64,000 nucleotides of DNA from Actinoplanes sandaracinus (GTDB lineage Bacteria > Actinomycetota > Actinomycetes > Mycobacteriales > Micromonosporaceae): contig NZ_JASCTH010000022.1 in the NCBI RefSeq assembly GCF_030009775.1, forward strand, positions 62,001 through 126,000, in the 5' to 3' direction. A program made the position numbers and the translations under genes. Shown in pieces: positions 1 to 8,276 of the stretch; the first letter of the stretch is position 1; every line of letters begins with the position of its first letter. The notes beneath the pieces were generated by a model that saw nothing but the letters and a program-made list of their open reading frames with translations, did no database searches and was not told the DNA's origin.

Positions 1-366
1 GTCGTGCTCATCGTCCTGATCTCGGTACTGCCGATCTTCATCGAGATCCTGCGGGAGCGGAAGGCCAAGAAGAGCGGCCTGCACAAGGGCCCGGAGCCGG
101 TGGAGGCCATCGGCATGGTCGCCGCGGCCAGTGTCGCCGGCATCGCCGACGCCGCCCGTGAGGAATACCACGAGCACTTCGACCACCCGCACCACAACCA
201 GCACCACAACGAGCACCAGGAGCCGCAGCAGCCGGCCTACCCGCAGCAGGGCTACCAGCCGACGCCGCAGGGCTACCCGGCCCAGCAGCAGCCGCTGTAC
301 CCGCCGCAGCAGCCCGGCCAGCAGCCCCCGCCGTACAACGACCAGCAGCAGTGGCCCCGCGGCTGA
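1..366 (+). CDS. C-terminal part of a probable DedA/SNARE-associated membrane protein (5' end outside window)
   Basis: The reading frame is open from base 1, so only the last 121 residues are visible. They start with the end of a transmembrane helix (VVLIVLISVLPIFIEILRER) followed by a basic stretch, which resembles the last helix of actinobacterial DedA proteins. After that comes a cytosolic tail with a histidine cluster (HEHFDHPHHNQHHNEH, eight His in sixteen residues) and a Pro/Gln/Tyr-rich low-complexity end. DedA proteins are polytopic inner-membrane proteins, some with lipid-flippase activity. The family call rests on this one helix; the His cluster could bind metal but nothing here proves it. 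Confidence 0.5.
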   Translation, partial: VVLIVLISVLPIFIEILRERKAKKSGLHKGPEPVEAIGMVAAASVAGIADAAREEYHEHFDHPHHNQHHNEHQEPQQPAYPQQGYQPTPQGYPAQQQPLYPPQQPGQQPPPYNDQQQWPRG

Positions 367-397
367 CGTTGCCCCGACCACCCTGGGCTCCGTAAGA

Positions 398-442
398 CAC
401 GGAAAAGGCCGGTACCCGATCTCGGGGCCGGCCTTTTCCGTG
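398..442 (+). terminator. Bidirectional hairpin terminator
   Basis: A perfect 15-bp inverted repeat (CACGGAAAAGGCCGG with its complement) surrounds a 15-base loop. The arms contain an A-run and a T-run, so either strand gives a stem ending in U-rich sequence. It lies between the convergent DedA-like gene and the aldolase gene. Confidence 0.8.
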
Positions 443-467
443 GTCTAGCGGGTCCTGCGTGGTCTTG

Positions 468-1142
468 TCACACCGTGACGGCAGCGGAGCCGGCGAGCCG
501 GTCCAGGAACTCCTCCGGGCACTCCCGCAGGTTCTCCAGCCGCCCGGCCGTCAGGGCTCGATAGGTGAGCATGGCGGCCTCCTCCAGGTTGCGGGCCCGC
601 TTGTGAGCCAGCTCGACGGAGTCGCCCACCACCACGCACCCGTGCTGGCTGAGCACCAGGCAGTCGGTGCCGTCGGCGGCCATCGCGGCGGTCAGGGCGG
701 CCAGCTCGGTGCTGCCCGGCAGCCGGAACGGCACGGTCGAAACCCGCCGCAGGTAGTAAGCGTGATCGGTCGTCACGATCCGGATGTGCTCGCCCAGGGC
801 GTCCAGCAGAAGCGCTGTCTGCGGATGGAGATGCACCACCGCGTTGACGTCCGGCCGGGCCCGGTAGAGAGCGAGGTGCAGAGCCAGCTCGCTGGTCGGC
901 TCGATCCGCGGCGGCGGGAGGGTGCCGACGATGGCCGGGGCCCCGTCGGAGATCCGCACCGGCGCGAAATCCTTCCGGCTGAGCCGCTCCAGCCAGGTTC
1001 CACTCGCGGTGATCCAGATGGCGTCCTCGTCGGGAATGCGAGCGGACAGATTGCCGCCCGATCCACACACGAGGCCCGCCTGCACCACGTCGTAACCCAC
1101 GTGCGCGAGCTGGTCACGCAGGTCACCGGGGACGTAGTTCAC
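468..1142 (-). CDS. Class II aldolase/adducin family protein (FucA/AraD-like)
   Basis: A 224-residue protein of the usual length for zinc-dependent class II aldolases. Visible motifs: GSGGNLSAR at 27-35 (phosphate-binding loop), Glu85 in PTSEL, the zinc ligands His104 and His106 in HLHP, and the third ligand His167 in SQHG. The Glu and His positions are those of L-fuculose-1-phosphate aldolase and methylthioribulose-phosphate dehydratase. The substrate cannot be read from sequence and no sugar kinase or isomerase is adjacent. The start is GTG, with AGGAGG five bases upstream. The ArsR gene upstream is read in the same direction but the two are separated by a hairpin. Confidence 0.8.
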   Translation of the reverse strand: MNYVPGDLRDQLAHVGYDVVQAGLVCGSGGNLSARIPDEDAIWITASGTWLERLSRKDFAPVRISDGAPAIVGTLPPPRIEPTSELALHLALYRARPDVNAVVHLHPQTALLLDALGEHIRIVTTDHAYYLRRVSTVPFRLPGSTELAALTAAMAADGTDCLVLSQHGCVVVGDSVELAHKRARNLEEAAMLTYRALTAGRLENLRECPEEFLDRLAGSAAVTV

Positions 1143-1191
1143 CCGTTCCTCCTCAGGTCCGCCGGCCCGTCCGTGGGCCGGGGTCCTCGGC

Positions 1192-1224
1192 CTGGCGTCA
1201 CGCCCCCATAGTCAGTGACGCCAG
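1192..1224 (-). terminator. Hairpin downstream of the arsR-type gene
   Basis: A 10-bp perfect inverted repeat (CTGGCGTCAC and complement) with a 13-base loop lies between the end of the regulator gene and the aldolase start. It lacks a clear T-run, so it may be a weak terminator. A second 8-bp inverted repeat (1266-1273 with 1284-1291) overlaps the regulator stop codon. Confidence 0.45.
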
Positions 1225-1283
1225 GCATTACCCAGTGGGCCTCGATCAGCGAGCCGTCGCGGCGACCCGCTGATCCGCCGAAG

Positions 1284-1661
1284 TCAGCGGGCCTTCTTGG
1301 TGGCCCGCTTCCGCGGCGGAGTCAACAGGTCCGCAATGGTCGCGATAGCGGACGGCACGAGCCGGTAGTAGGCCCACACACCCCGCTTCTCCCGCTCCAG
1401 CAGACCCGCCTCCGTAAGGATCCGCAGGTGGTGACTCACGGTCGGCTGCGACAGGCCCAGAGGAGCCGTCAGGTCACAGACGCACGCCTCACCGTCCGTC
1501 GCAGACTGAATGAGGCTCAACAGCCGTAGCCGAGCCGGGTCGGCGAGCGCCTTGAGCACTCCCGCCAGGCGCTCAGCGTCAGCGCGTTCAATAGGCTCAC
1601 CGGCAAGCGGCGAGATCTGAGGCATGGTCATTTCCGCCAACGCAGTTCCCACGATCTCCAT
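1284..1661 (-). CDS. ArsR/SmtB family winged-helix metalloregulator
   Basis: A 125-residue protein with the ArsR core: helix with DPARLRLLSL (41-50), metal-site motif CVCDL with Cys60 and Cys62 at the start of the DNA-reading unit, recognition helix SQPTVSHHLRIL (71-82), then the wing EREKRGVWAYYRL. The CVC motif on this helix is the As(III)/Sb(III) site of classical ArsR; related CmtR/CadC proteins use similar cysteines for Cd/Pb. No efflux pump or arsenate reductase lies beside it in the window, so the target is unknown. The start is uncertain: ATG codons at residues 11 and 13 are alternatives and none has an ideal ribosome site. The C-terminus is Lys/Arg-rich. Confidence 0.85.
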   Translation of the reverse strand: MEIVGTALAEMTMPQISPLAGEPIERADAERLAGVLKALADPARLRLLSLIQSATDGEACVCDLTAPLGLSQPTVSHHLRILTEAGLLEREKRGVWAYYRLVPSAIATIADLLTPPRKRATKKAR

Positions 1662-2457
1662 CCTTCCACCAACTGCATCGATTCTCCTGCATGTCAGCAG
1701 GAACGAACCGGCTGATTTTCAGGCCGTAAGGCCGACATCGATCGCCGATACGGCCGACCGGACACCTTCGCCCGGCTCCACCGTTCGTGCAACGACGACT
1801 TCGGTCTCTGCCTCCTGCAACGCTCCAGCCGCCATCTGGTCGCTACCCATCCGTGTCGAGGTCTCGATCCCCGCCCTCGGAGTGAGGCCGGCCACATTGT
1901 CAATTCGTCGTTTGTTTGGCGCACCGGTCCCCCGACGATGCCTCGACACGGAACGCGCCGAGACCAACACGCCACACTGCGCGATCACTAGTTCGCCACA
2001 CACCCCACGACCCGATGAAAGCACGACACCACGCTGCGCGACGGACAATTCAGTGATGAATTTACCCAGGTCGTGCCGTGCTCTCATGACATCGAGCGTA
2101 CTGGCTCTACGAAAACCGGAATCTTTCGCCCCGGCAGGGCGGAACCGAACTATTGACCCGTGACTTTGGTTACTTCTGTAAACAAGGTTTACCGAACGTG
2201 CAACCGGCCTCGACCCTTCCCCGGACCATAGACGCTGCTCAAAGCAGGTAACGCCAGTACGGTACCCGCGCTGCCTTCAGGATCACCTGGTGGCTGCGCT
2301 GTGAAGAGTCTGTGAACCGACCAAATCAGTTTGTCCGTACGGGCGAAAACACCCACCGTCCGGCCGGTCACGATCTATCCGGACAGCCGATCGAGTGACA
2401 GCCACAGAAACGGACCGTACCCGTTCGAGTGACCCACAGTCGTCGATACGGAACCGC
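1662..2457. other. 796-base region with no supported gene
   Basis: No reading frame here shows the strong third-position GC bias of the neighbours. One minus-strand frame (2087 down to 1719, 122 codons) has a -10-like TACGCT seven bases before its ATG, the leaderless pattern used elsewhere in the window, but its codon use is atypical and I recognise no family. The region is less GC-rich than its surroundings and contains a perfect operator-like palindrome at 2178-2192. Confidence 0.4.
2178..2192. promoter_or_regulatory. Operator-like palindrome GTAAAC-AAG-GTTTAC
   Basis: Six-base arms are perfectly inverted around a three-base spacer, in an otherwise gene-free region. A TTGACC (-35-like) element lies at 2153-2158 on the plus strand. 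No plus-strand gene follows, so the regulated transcript, if any, is unidentified. Confidence 0.35.
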
Positions 2458-3201
2458 TCACTCGTTCGGTCGTGACCAGTACTCGTGTTCCGGGCTCGCC
2501 GCCGACTTCGGCGGAGTGGGCTGATCTGAGAACTGATCGGGTTCGGACCCGCCAGTAACAAAAGATTTCGTTTGTGGGGATGCCCACTCCGGCGGCTGTG
2601 CAACCAATTGGCCGGGCGGCACAAAACCCGGCAGGGCGGCGGCCGGCTCGGCCGTTCCACCGAAGAACCCACGCGGGGCCGCCAGCAGCAGCGCCCCCAC
2701 CACCAAATAGGCCACCACCTGGGCGGCGGCCACCGCGACGTTCAGCACGATCCAGCCGCTCGGGTAGGCGGCGTTCAGCGCTGCGCTCAACGTCCCCGGC
2801 TCGGCCTCTCCAGCCCGCTGAGCAGCGAGGATGGCGAGCGTTCCGCAGCCGGTCAGCACTCCGAACACGCACACCCCGAGGGCGATCCCACGAGCCAGCC
2901 GGCTGCCCTTGCGCAGCGCGATGCCGAGAACCGCGAAGAAGGCGACGAACAACACACCCAGCACCAGAGCCAAGGCGGCGACCAGCCACAGCACGGTGAC
3001 GAAGTTGTCCACCGTGTCGGAGCCGGGTGCGGCGTCCCGCAGGCGGCCGACCACGCCGGGAGTGACCGCGGCCATGCCTGCCGCATAGGTCAGGCCGGCC
3101 ACCGCCATGGCCCAGAGCAGGGCGACCGCCGTGCTGACGGCGACGGGCCGGCGGGCGACCGGAGGCACGGCGACAGGTGGCGGCTGAGCGGCGTACGACA
3201 T
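2458..3201 (-). CDS. Hypothetical membrane protein with four predicted helices
   Basis: I do not recognise the family. The protein (247 residues) begins with a Pro/Val-rich cytosolic segment, has four hydrophobic helices (AVALLWAMAVAGLTYAAG; VLWLVAALALVLGVLFVAFF; IALGVCVFGVLTGCGTLAIL; IVLNVAVAAAQVVAYLVVGA), then a polar, proline-containing C-terminus. The start is the ATG of MSYAAQ, because GCAGGAG sits at ribosome-site distance before it; the longer reading would begin nine codons earlier without such a site. The layout is like the next gene upstream (3301-4425), so the two may be relatives, but they do not overlap or share an obvious promoter. Confidence 0.65.
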   Translation of the reverse strand: MSYAAQPPPVAVPPVARRPVAVSTAVALLWAMAVAGLTYAAGMAAVTPGVVGRLRDAAPGSDTVDNFVTVLWLVAALALVLGVLFVAFFAVLGIALRKGSRLARGIALGVCVFGVLTGCGTLAILAAQRAGEAEPGTLSAALNAAYPSGWIVLNVAVAAAQVVAYLVVGALLLAAPRGFFGGTAEPAAALPGFVPPGQLVAQPPEWASPQTKSFVTGGSEPDQFSDQPTPPKSAASPEHEYWSRPNE

Positions 3202-3300
3202 CGATGCTCCTGCGGGTTCGGCTGGCAAGAACCTATCGCGTGCGTAGCCGGGAAGTGGCCGGACCGGCCCACCCCGAGGGGCGGACCGGTCCGAAAGCGA

Positions 3301-4425
3301 TCAGGCCGGGTCGGAGGGGGACCGCTTCGGCGGGTCTCCGCCCTGGTCACTGCCGCGATCATCGTTCTCATCGCCAGCGGCGGATCCGCCAGGCGGCTGG
3401 CTTCCGGTGGACGGCTGGTCACCTGACGAGGGCACTGACGGCTGGTCACCGGCCGAGGGCGCGGACGGCGGCGAAGCCCACGGGTCGTAGCTGGGCTCCG
3501 AGGACGGCGGCGCCGACCACGGGTCCGGTCCCGGCTGGCCGCCCGGCGTGGGCGTACCGGCCTGCCCCGGGTACGGCGGCAGGCCCGGCGCCGGCTCACC
3601 CGGCCTGCCGTACTGCTGAGGGGTTCCGAAGTGGCTGGGCGAACCCGGCGCCGCGGGCGGCGGCGGGTAACCAGGCTGGGCGTAAGGCTGCTGCGGGTAG
3701 CCCGGCTGGGCGTAGGGCTGCTGCGGATAACCCGGCTGGGCGTAGAAGCCCGGCTGGGCCGGGTAGCCGGGTTGTCCCGGGTATCCGGGGTATCCGGGCT
3801 GAGCCGGGTATCCGGGCTGACCCGGGTACGGCTGGAAGGGCAGTCCCGCGTTCCACTGGGCGGGCCCGCGGAAGTACGCGTTCGACGCCGGCAGAGCGAG
3901 CAGGATGATCGCCGCCAGCAACGCGAGCACGGTCAGCACGGTGATCGCCAAGCCGACCCCCTCGTACCACCCGGGCATCGCCGACGCGACCTGCTGCTCG
4001 ACCTGGCGCTGGTTGAACCCGCCCTGCCCGGTCCCGCTCATCGCGGTGCTGGACACCGAACCGCCCAGCCCGATCGCGTTGCAGCAGAGACCGAGGCCGG
4101 CGAAGACCCAGGTGACGATCCTCGACGCGTTCTTGCCCTTGTTGTTGAAGAACGCCAGGACGGAGAGGCCGACCGCGATCACCAGATAGAGGATCGCGGT
4201 GAGGACCAGCATCACCCGGATGAACGCGCCCGTGTCGGGGACCTGCGGGTCCTGCCCGAGGACGTCCTGGTAGGCCGCGGCGACGGTGCCCATCATCGTC
4301 AGCGCCAGGACGGCGCTCAGGGCCTGCAGGGCGACGACGAGATACAGCAGACTCGATGAGACGGTCACCGTCACCGGGCGACTCGGGGCCGCCGGATTCG
4401 GGACCGGATATGTCGGTGTGGTCAC
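3301..4425 (-). CDS. Membrane protein with Pro/Gly/Tyr-rich repeat tail
   Basis: A 374-residue protein starting at GTG with TAGGAGGG seven bases upstream. The first half carries four hydrophobic helices (near residues 25-50, 70-90, 100-125, 155-180). The second half is low-complexity: near-repeats of QPGYPAQPGYPG and YAQPGYPQQP, then a Pro/Ser tail with GDQPS repeats and an acidic end. Such Q/P/G/Y tails on small four-helix proteins are common in Actinobacteria and are thought to be disordered and cytosolic; no enzymatic motif is visible. Function unknown. Confidence 0.65.
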   Translation of the reverse strand: MTTPTYPVPNPAAPSRPVTVTVSSSLLYLVVALQALSAVLALTMMGTVAAAYQDVLGQDPQVPDTGAFIRVMLVLTAILYLVIAVGLSVLAFFNNKGKNASRIVTWVFAGLGLCCNAIGLGGSVSSTAMSGTGQGGFNQRQVEQQVASAMPGWYEGVGLAITVLTVLALLAAIILLALPASNAYFRGPAQWNAGLPFQPYPGQPGYPAQPGYPGYPGQPGYPAQPGFYAQPGYPQQPYAQPGYPQQPYAQPGYPPPPAAPGSPSHFGTPQQYGRPGEPAPGLPPYPGQAGTPTPGGQPGPDPWSAPPSSEPSYDPWASPPSAPSAGDQPSVPSSGDQPSTGSQPPGGSAAGDENDDRGSDQGGDPPKRSPSDPA

Positions 4426-4773
4426 GGTGCCCTCCTATAGATCAATTCACGGTATCCGCCGGGGGCCATATCCCGCGACCACGCTTCACTGTCGGCGACG
4501 ATGTGGCAACATCAGGCAACGATGGCCCCACACGACCGCATCACGTCGCTCGTTCGTGGGGCGACACCCCTGGACAGAGCCCCCTAGACTTCGATGCCGT
4601 GGCGTCCACCTGGAAGCAGCAGGCTCCAGGGGCACGCCGTGCCCGCACGAGTCGCCCGCCCCGCGCACACACCTCCGGGGCTGAGGCAGACCGGCTGACG
4701 GCGCCCTTCCGATCGCGCGGGCCGCGTGACCACACCGCGGCCGCCCCAGACCTGACAAGGACCGGTGAGTCCC
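4426..4773. other. Divergent intergenic region, no gene seen
   Basis: This 348-base stretch separates two divergent genes and should hold both promoters. The frames crossing it are Arg/Pro-rich shadows without ribosome sites. No repeat, RNA gene or clear operator was recognised. Confidence 0.4.
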
Positions 4774-4950
4774 ATGCCCCACGCCGACACCCTGGACGTC
4801 GTTCACCATGACGACACCCGGACGAGATTCACCGACGTCCGGTACCAACTTCATCGCGACGGCATCCGCATCTGGTCCGCGGACGGCGAACACGCCATCA
4901 CGGACGTGTTGATGACACAGGCCTACCGGCAACGGGAGGCGCTCAAGTAA
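4774..4950 (+). CDS. Small hypothetical protein, 58 residues
   Basis: The protein MPHADTLDVVHHDDTRTRFT... is soluble, acidic and His/Asp-rich in its first third, with no helix or cysteine. Its frame has normal coding bias. GGTGAG stands six bases before the ATG chosen here; a GTG nine bases earlier (4765) with AAGGA in front is an alternative. A strong terminator follows eight bases after the stop, which supports a real transcription unit. I do not recognise the family. Confidence 0.55.
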   Translation: MPHADTLDVVHHDDTRTRFTDVRYQLHRDGIRIWSADGEHAITDVLMTQAYRQREALK

Positions 4951-4957
4951 AGCGACA

Positions 4958-4987
4958 GGGCCCCGGATCTCCGGGGCCCTTCGTTTT
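4958..4987 (+). terminator. Rho-independent terminator
   Basis: GGGCCCCGG and its complement form a 9-bp stem with loop ATCT, followed by TTCGTTTT. It ends the small gene at 4774-4950. The hairpin also faces the end of clpB on the other strand. Confidence 0.85.
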
Positions 4988-5003
4988 CTGCCGGAAGCAC
5001 TGC

Positions 5004-7592
5004 TCAGAGAGCGCGGCGGATCGACAGACCGTCCTTGGCGTCGCTCAGGTCGGCCAGCACGGTGTCACCGTCCCTGATCTCACCGCTCAGCAGCGCCTTC
5101 GCCAGGAGGTCACCGATCGAGGACTGGATCAGCCGGCGCAGGGGCCGAGCGCCGTAGATCGGGTCGTACCCGTGCTCGCCCAGCCACTCCACCGCGGCGG
5201 GCGCCACCACGAGATCGAGGCGCCGCTCGGCGAGCCGGCCGCGGAGCCGGGACAGCTGGATGTCGACGATCGCGGTCAGATCGTTCTTGGTGAGGGCGTG
5301 GAACACCACGATGTCGTCGAGCCGGTTGAGGAACTCGGGCTTGAAGTGCGCCCGGACCGCCGCCAGCACCTCGTCGTGGCGCTCCTCGTCGCTCATCGTG
5401 AAGTCGGAGTTCGCCGACCCCAGGTTCGAGGTCAGGACCAGGATGGCGTTGCGGAAGTCGACCGTGCGTCCCTGGCCGTCGGTGAGGCGGCCGTCGTCGA
5501 GCACCTGCAGCAGCAGGTCGAAGACGTCGGGGTGGGCCTTCTCCACCTCGTCCAGCAGCACCACGCTGTACGGCCGGCGCCGCACCGCCTCGGTGAGCTG
5601 GCCACCCTCCTCGTAGCCGACGTAGCCGGGCGGGGCGCCGACGAGCCGGGCCACCGAGTGCTTCTCGCCGTACTCACTCATGTCGATGCGGACCATCGCC
5701 CGCTCGTCGTCGAAGAGGAACCCGGCCAGGGCCTTCGCCAGCTCGGTCTTGCCGACACCGGTGGGGCCGAGGAAGAGGAAGCTGCCGGTCGGACGGTCCG
5801 GGTCGGCGATCCCGGCGCGGGCCCGGCGGACCGCCCCCGCGACCGCGGCCACCGCCTCGTGCTGGCCGATCACCTTGGCCGAGAGCGACTCCTCGATGCG
5901 GAGCAGCTTGGCGGTCTCGCCCTCCATCATCCGGCCGGCCGGGATGCCGGTCCACGCGGAGACGACCTCGGCGATGTCGTCGGCGCCGACGTCCTCCTTG
6001 ACCATCGGCGGCTCGGCGGTCTCCTCCTCGGACTCGGAGGCGGCCCGGATCTCCCGCTCCAGAGTGGGGATCACCTCGTAGAGCAGACGGGAGGCCTCGA
6101 GCAGCTCGCCGTCACGCTGGGCGCGCTCCTGCGCGGCCCGGGCCTCGTCGAGCTCCTTCTTCAACTCACCGACCCGGTTCAGGCCGCCGCGCTCGCGCTC
6201 CCAGCGGGCGGTGAGGGCGGTCAACTCCTCTTCCCGGTCGGCCAGGTCGGCGACCAGCCGCTCCAGGCGGGCCATCGAGGCCGGGTCGGTCTCCTTCTCC
6301 AGAGCGAGCCGCTCCACCCGCATGCGGTCGACCTGGCGCTGGAGCTGGTCGAGCTCGACCGGGCGGGAGTCGATCTCCATGCGCAGCCGGGAGGCCGCTT
6401 CGTCGATCAGGTCGATCGCCTTGTCGGGAAGGAACCGGTCGCTGATGTAGCGGTCGGACAGGCTCGCGGCCGCGACCAGCGCCGCGTCGGTGATCTGCAC
6501 CCGGTGGTGAGCCTCGTAACGGCCCTTGAGACCGCGCAGGATGCCGATGGTGTCCTCGACGGTCGGCTCACCGACGACCACCGGCTGGAACCGGCGCTCG
6601 AGTGCCGGGTCCTTCTCGATGTGTTCGCGGTACTCGTCGAGCGTGGTGGCGCCGACCATGCGCAGCTCGCCGCGGGCCAGCATCGGCTTGAGCATGTTGC
6701 CGGCGTCCATCGAGCCTTCGCCCTTGCCCGCGCCGACGACCGTGTGCAGTTCGTCGAGGAAGGTGACGACCTGGCCGTTCGAGCTGCGAATCTCCTCCAG
6801 GACGCTCTTCAGGCGCTCCTCGAACTGGCCGCGGTATTGCGCGCCGGCGACCATGGCGCCGAGGTCGAGCGAGACGAGCTTCTTGTCACGCAGCGTCTCG
6901 GGCACGTCGCCGGCGACGATGCGCTGGGCCAGGCCCTCGACGATCGCGGTCTTGCCGACACCCGGCTCCCCGATCAGCACCGGGTTGTTCTTGGTGCGCC
7001 GGGAGAGCACCTGCACGACCCGGCGGATCTCGGCGTCCCGCCCGATCACCGGGTCGATCTTGCCGTCGCGGGCCAGCGCGGTCAGGTCGACGCTGTATTT
7101 CTCCAGCGCCTTGTAGGTCTGCTCGGGATCGGCCGTGGTGACCCGCCGCTCGCCCCCGCGAACCTGGGGGAACGCGCTGACCAGCGCCTCCTCGGTGGCG
7201 CCGGCGTCCTTGAGGGCGGCCGACACCGCGCCACCCACCCGGGCCAGGCCGGCGAGCAGGTGCTCGGTGGACACGTATTCGTCGCCGAGCGGTTTGGCGA
7301 TCAGGTCGGCCGAGCCGATCGCGTTCACGAACTCGCGGGACAGGCTGGGCTCGACGGTGCTCGCCCCGCGTGCGGACGGCAGTTGCTCGATGGCGCGCAC
7401 GGCGGCCCGGCGAATGTCGGCCGGATTGGCACCGACCGCGCGCAGCAGCGCGGTGGCGGTGGACCCGCCGATGTCGAGCAACGCCTGAAGCATGTGCCAC
7501 GGCTCGACCGTGGCATGTCCGCGGCGGCCGGCATCGGCGACCGCGGAGGTGATCACTTCGCGGCTCTTGGTGGTCAAGCGTTCGGTGTTCAT
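5004..7592 (-). CDS. clpB: ATP-dependent disaggregase ClpB
   Basis: The 862-residue product has the standard ClpB plan: an N-terminal Clp repeat domain (1-145), first AAA+ module with GEPGVGKT at 208-215, the coiled-coil M domain rich in Glu/Arg, second AAA+ module with GPTGVGKTE near 610, and a C-terminal D2-small domain. ClpB rescues aggregated proteins together with DnaK, DnaJ and GrpE. The start is the ATG of [10 protein letters not shown], with AGGGGAG just upstream. The same frame stays open to 9572, but that part is an antisense shadow of the antiporter genes. A HAIR operator at 7620-7640 lies in the promoter region, so HspR repression is expected. Confidence 0.97.
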   Translation of the reverse strand: MNTERLTTKSREVITSAVADAGRRGHATVEPWHMLQALLDIGGSTATALLRAVGANPADIRRAAVRAIEQLPSARGASTVEPSLSREFVNAIGSADLIAKPLGDEYVSTEHLLAGLARVGGAVSAALKDAGATEEALVSAFPQVRGGERRVTTADPEQTYKALEKYSVDLTALARDGKIDPVIGRDAEIRRVVQVLSRRTKNNPVLIGEPGVGKTAIVEGLAQRIVAGDVPETLRDKKLVSLDLGAMVAGAQYRGQFEERLKSVLEEIRSSNGQVVTFLDELHTVVGAGKGEGSMDAGNMLKPMLARGELRMVGATTLDEYREHIEKDPALERRFQPVVVGEPTVEDTIGILRGLKGRYEAHHRVQITDAALVAAASLSDRYISDRFLPDKAIDLIDEAASRLRMEIDSRPVELDQLQRQVDRMRVERLALEKETDPASMARLERLVADLADREEELTALTARWERERGGLNRVGELKKELDEARAAQERAQRDGELLEASRLLYEVIPTLEREIRAASESEEETAEPPMVKEDVGADDIAEVVSAWTGIPAGRMMEGETAKLLRIEESLSAKVIGQHEAVAAVAGAVRRARAGIADPDRPTGSFLFLGPTGVGKTELAKALAGFLFDDERAMVRIDMSEYGEKHSVARLVGAPPGYVGYEEGGQLTEAVRRRPYSVVLLDEVEKAHPDVFDLLLQVLDDGRLTDGQGRTVDFRNAILVLTSNLGSANSDFTMSDEERHDEVLAAVRAHFKPEFLNRLDDIVVFHALTKNDLTAIVDIQLSRLRGRLAERRLDLVVAPAAVEWLGEHGYDPIYGARPLRRLIQSSIGDLLAKALLSGEIRDGDTVLADLSDAKDGLSIRRAL

Positions 7593-7619
7593 GAGCTCCC
7601 CTGCAGCCAACCCAACAGA

Positions 7620-7640
7620 CTTGAGCGTAGCGCGCTCAAC
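7620..7640. promoter_or_regulatory. HAIR element (HspR operator) of clpB
   Basis: CTTGAGC-N7-GCTCAAC lies 28 bases before the clpB start. The HspR consensus is CTTGAGT-N7-ACTCAAG, so the spacing is exact and the departures are in the innermost arm base and one outer base. The hspR gene lies nearby at 10186-10629. Confidence 0.85.
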
Positions 7641-7760
7641 TTTAGCGCGCCCAGGCGAGCCGTGCGCACCATCCCGGCCGGGCCCGGGACGACCGAGCGC
7701 ACACCTGTCACCGGCACGGCTGCCTCGTCCGGTTCGTGAGCACCCTCGCGCCCTGGGGTT

Positions 7761-7766
7761 TAACGT
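7761..7766 (+). promoter_or_regulatory. -10 hexamer TAACGT of a leaderless mRNA
   Basis: TAACGT fits the actinobacterial TANNNT -10 pattern and ends seven bases before the GTG at 7774. There is no ribosome-binding site in between, as expected for a transcript starting at its own start codon. Confidence 0.65.
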
Positions 7767-7773
7767 AGAGATC

Positions 7774-8271
7774 GTGCGCGTACGGGTGGAACAGACTCCG
7801 CTGCCGGGAATCGGCGTCCGCCATGACCTGGTGACCTCCTCGGGCCGGACGGTCGGGGTGGTGTCACACCGCAACGGCCGCCGCGACCTGGTGCTGTACG
7901 ACGTGGACGATCCCGACTCGAGCCTGGCCTCGATCCCTCTCACCGACGACGAGGCCGAGGCCCTGGCCGACGTGCTCGGCGCCTCCCTCATGCTGGGCCA
8001 GCTCGCCGGCCTGCGACAGCAGGCGGCCGGACTGCTCACCGAGCAGATCGCGCTGCCCGCCGGTTCCCCGTTCGTGGGCCGGCATCTGGGCGACACCCGG
8101 GCACGCAGTCGCACCAGCGCCTCCATCGTGGCCGTGCTCCGCGACCGCGAGGTGATCGCCTCGCCCGGACCGGAGTTCCGTTTCGAGGCGAACGACGTGG
8201 TGGTGGCGGTCGGGACCCGGCACGGCCTGGACGGGGTCACCGCCATCCTGGCCGGCGACCACGACGGCTGA
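7774..8271 (+). CDS. KhtT-like regulatory subunit of a K+/H+ antiporter (TrkA-C domain)
   Basis: A 165-residue soluble protein. The N-terminal half (MRVRVEQTPLPGIGVRHDLV) matches the KhtT/YhaT type of start. The C-terminal half (about 88-160) is an RCK/TrkA-C ligand-binding domain with the pattern G.HLGDTRARSRTSASIVAVLRD and FEANDVVVAVGT. In Bacillus, KhtT binds c-di-AMP and gates the KhtU antiporter. The next gene, five bases downstream, encodes that antiporter, so the pair should act together in K+ and pH balance. The mRNA appears leaderless (-10 at 7761-7766). Confidence 0.85.
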   Translation: MRVRVEQTPLPGIGVRHDLVTSSGRTVGVVSHRNGRRDLVLYDVDDPDSSLASIPLTDDEAEALADVLGASLMLGQLAGLRQQAAGLLTEQIALPAGSPFVGRHLGDTRARSRTSASIVAVLRDREVIASPGPEFRFEANDVVVAVGTRHGLDGVTAILAGDHDG

Positions 8272-8276
8272 CCGCC

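Noticed and set aside
1719-2087. 122-codon minus-strand frame with TACGCT seven bases before ATG
   Set aside because: Third-position GC is too low for this genome and no family is recognisable; kept only as a note in the gap entry.
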